Shown here piece by piece: positions 63,306 through 64,000 of a stretch of DNA of 64,000 bases; position 1 is the stretch's first letter; every line of letters starts with the position of its first letter. The position numbers were made by a program, and so were the translations under genes. The stretch comes from Epiperipatus broadwayi (Eukaryota > Onychophora > Udeonychophora > Euonychophora > Peripatidae). The notes under the pieces are model-generated. The model saw nothing but the letters and a program-made list of their open reading frames with translations. It was not told where the DNA came from and ran no database searches. The DNA lies in assembly GCA_028023455.1 (NCBI GenBank), contig JAQFVV010006509.1, positions 310,001 to 374,000 on the forward strand. Reading direction: 5' to 3'.

Positions 63306-64000
63306 ATTTATTAAACATGAAGTAATTAAAGTTCCTTAATTTTCTTTTAGAATTAAAAATTAAATTAAATATCATCTTAACTCTATATATTAATCCCAGA
63401 TAAAAAATTATTAAAATAAACTGTATTAAAAATAGAAAAGTATTTTAAAACAAAACTTAAAAGATTTAGAGATAAAAATATATATTTGATTTGAAAACAG
63501 TTATTAATCAGAAATGGAAATGATTGTTAATTAGTTAAATGTAACCACCTTGCTTTATGTAAAACAGCTCAGATAGGAAACAATAGAAACAACCCAATGA
63601 AAGAAATCCATCGAAATGGACCTCAGCGAGATCATCCATCGATGACATAATCCAAATCAATCCTTCAATACGTATAAAAGGAAAATTTTGAAATTATTAA
63701 GAGTTGTTTTGATTATTACGATGTGACTATATTATTATAAGTTGAGGTGAAATTGACACCATGGTCATTCTTTCACTTTAAAGAAGAGAAATGAACTATC
63801 TTTTTTCATTGAACCATTAAAACAAAACCTCCGATGATAAATAATCCCAACAGAATATCAATCTTATTATTTCTTCATCCCGATAGTTATTTTTACGTAG
63901 ACTTTATAATAATGACATTAAATTAAAATTTTTTATATTTATGTTCAATATGATCCTATCTGACCAACTAAATTCTTTATTATTTTATTTGATTTTTTTT

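Larger units (their letters stand above)
61756..64000. other. Unassigned AT-rich region to window end
   Basis: No gene is supported. It contains the palindrome at 62,096-62,159, a less AT-rich block at about 62,400-62,660 with weak Cys-rich peptide on the minus strand, and a TA tract at about 63,267-63,302. Confidence 0.5.

Overview
This is a very AT-rich (estimated by eye at about 70-75% A+T), gene-poor stretch of an animal nuclear genome. Stop codons are dense in all frames, there are long (TA)n, (TTA)n and homopolymer tracts, and the only recognisable coding sequence is decayed transposon protein. The families present (Penelope-like retroelements, a Charlie/GTF2IRD2-like hAT, a Merlin/IS1595-type DNA transposon, piggyBac-type short elements and a Ty3/gypsy LTR element) fit an invertebrate. 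A cephalopod mollusc would fit, but this is a guess from repeat style; no host gene, true tRNA, rRNA or CRISPR array was found.

Layout. At 0.17-0.27 kb lies a perfect (TA)-centred palindrome. At 0.3-9 kb an unidentified repeat of about 2 kb (R1) occurs twice; the second copy is split by a 3.2 kb Penelope-like element (PLE, 4,501-7,664) that carries pseudo-LTRs with a tRNA-like promoter, a broken reverse transcriptase and a GIY-YIG domain. The RT is itself interrupted by a low-complexity (TA)n / A+C-only / (TA)n insertion. At 9-30 kb the sequence is mostly unassigned AT-rich DNA with a 0.5 kb direct-repeat pair, a tRNA-like SINE head, a 1.27 kb element with terminal inverted repeats, and a CpG-richer unassigned block at about 26.9-29.7 kb.

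At 30.2-37.5 kb lies a complete but dead hAT element with 8-bp target duplications and a BED-type transposase pseudogene. Inside it sits a 3.18 kb Merlin-like element with 46-bp inverted repeats, a transposase fragment, and two large minisatellites whose units repeat splice-acceptor-like sequence. At 37.9-39.7 kb a second PLE lies on the minus strand as a truncated head-to-tail array. A CpG-richer unassigned block follows at about 40.6-42.3 kb.

At 43.2-54.6 kb a piggyBac-type short element is followed by nested LTR retrotransposons: an outer minus-strand gypsy element (LTRs about 1 kb; protease, RT and RNase H remnants) and an inner plus-strand element (1.69 kb LTRs with a gag-like pseudogene). 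At 54.6-64 kb the DNA is mostly unassigned, with a (TTA)n tract, a second piggyBac-type copy and a second (TA)-centred palindrome.

No operon-like cooperation exists here. The relationships are of nesting: R1 was hit by the PLE, hAT by Merlin, and gypsy apparently by another LTR element. I found no new host system; the most unusual structures are the PLE pseudo-LTR with a Pol III-type promoter, the Merlin element with acceptor-bearing minisatellites, and the snap-back (TA) palindromes. All coordinates of repeat edges were placed by eye and may be off by several bases.
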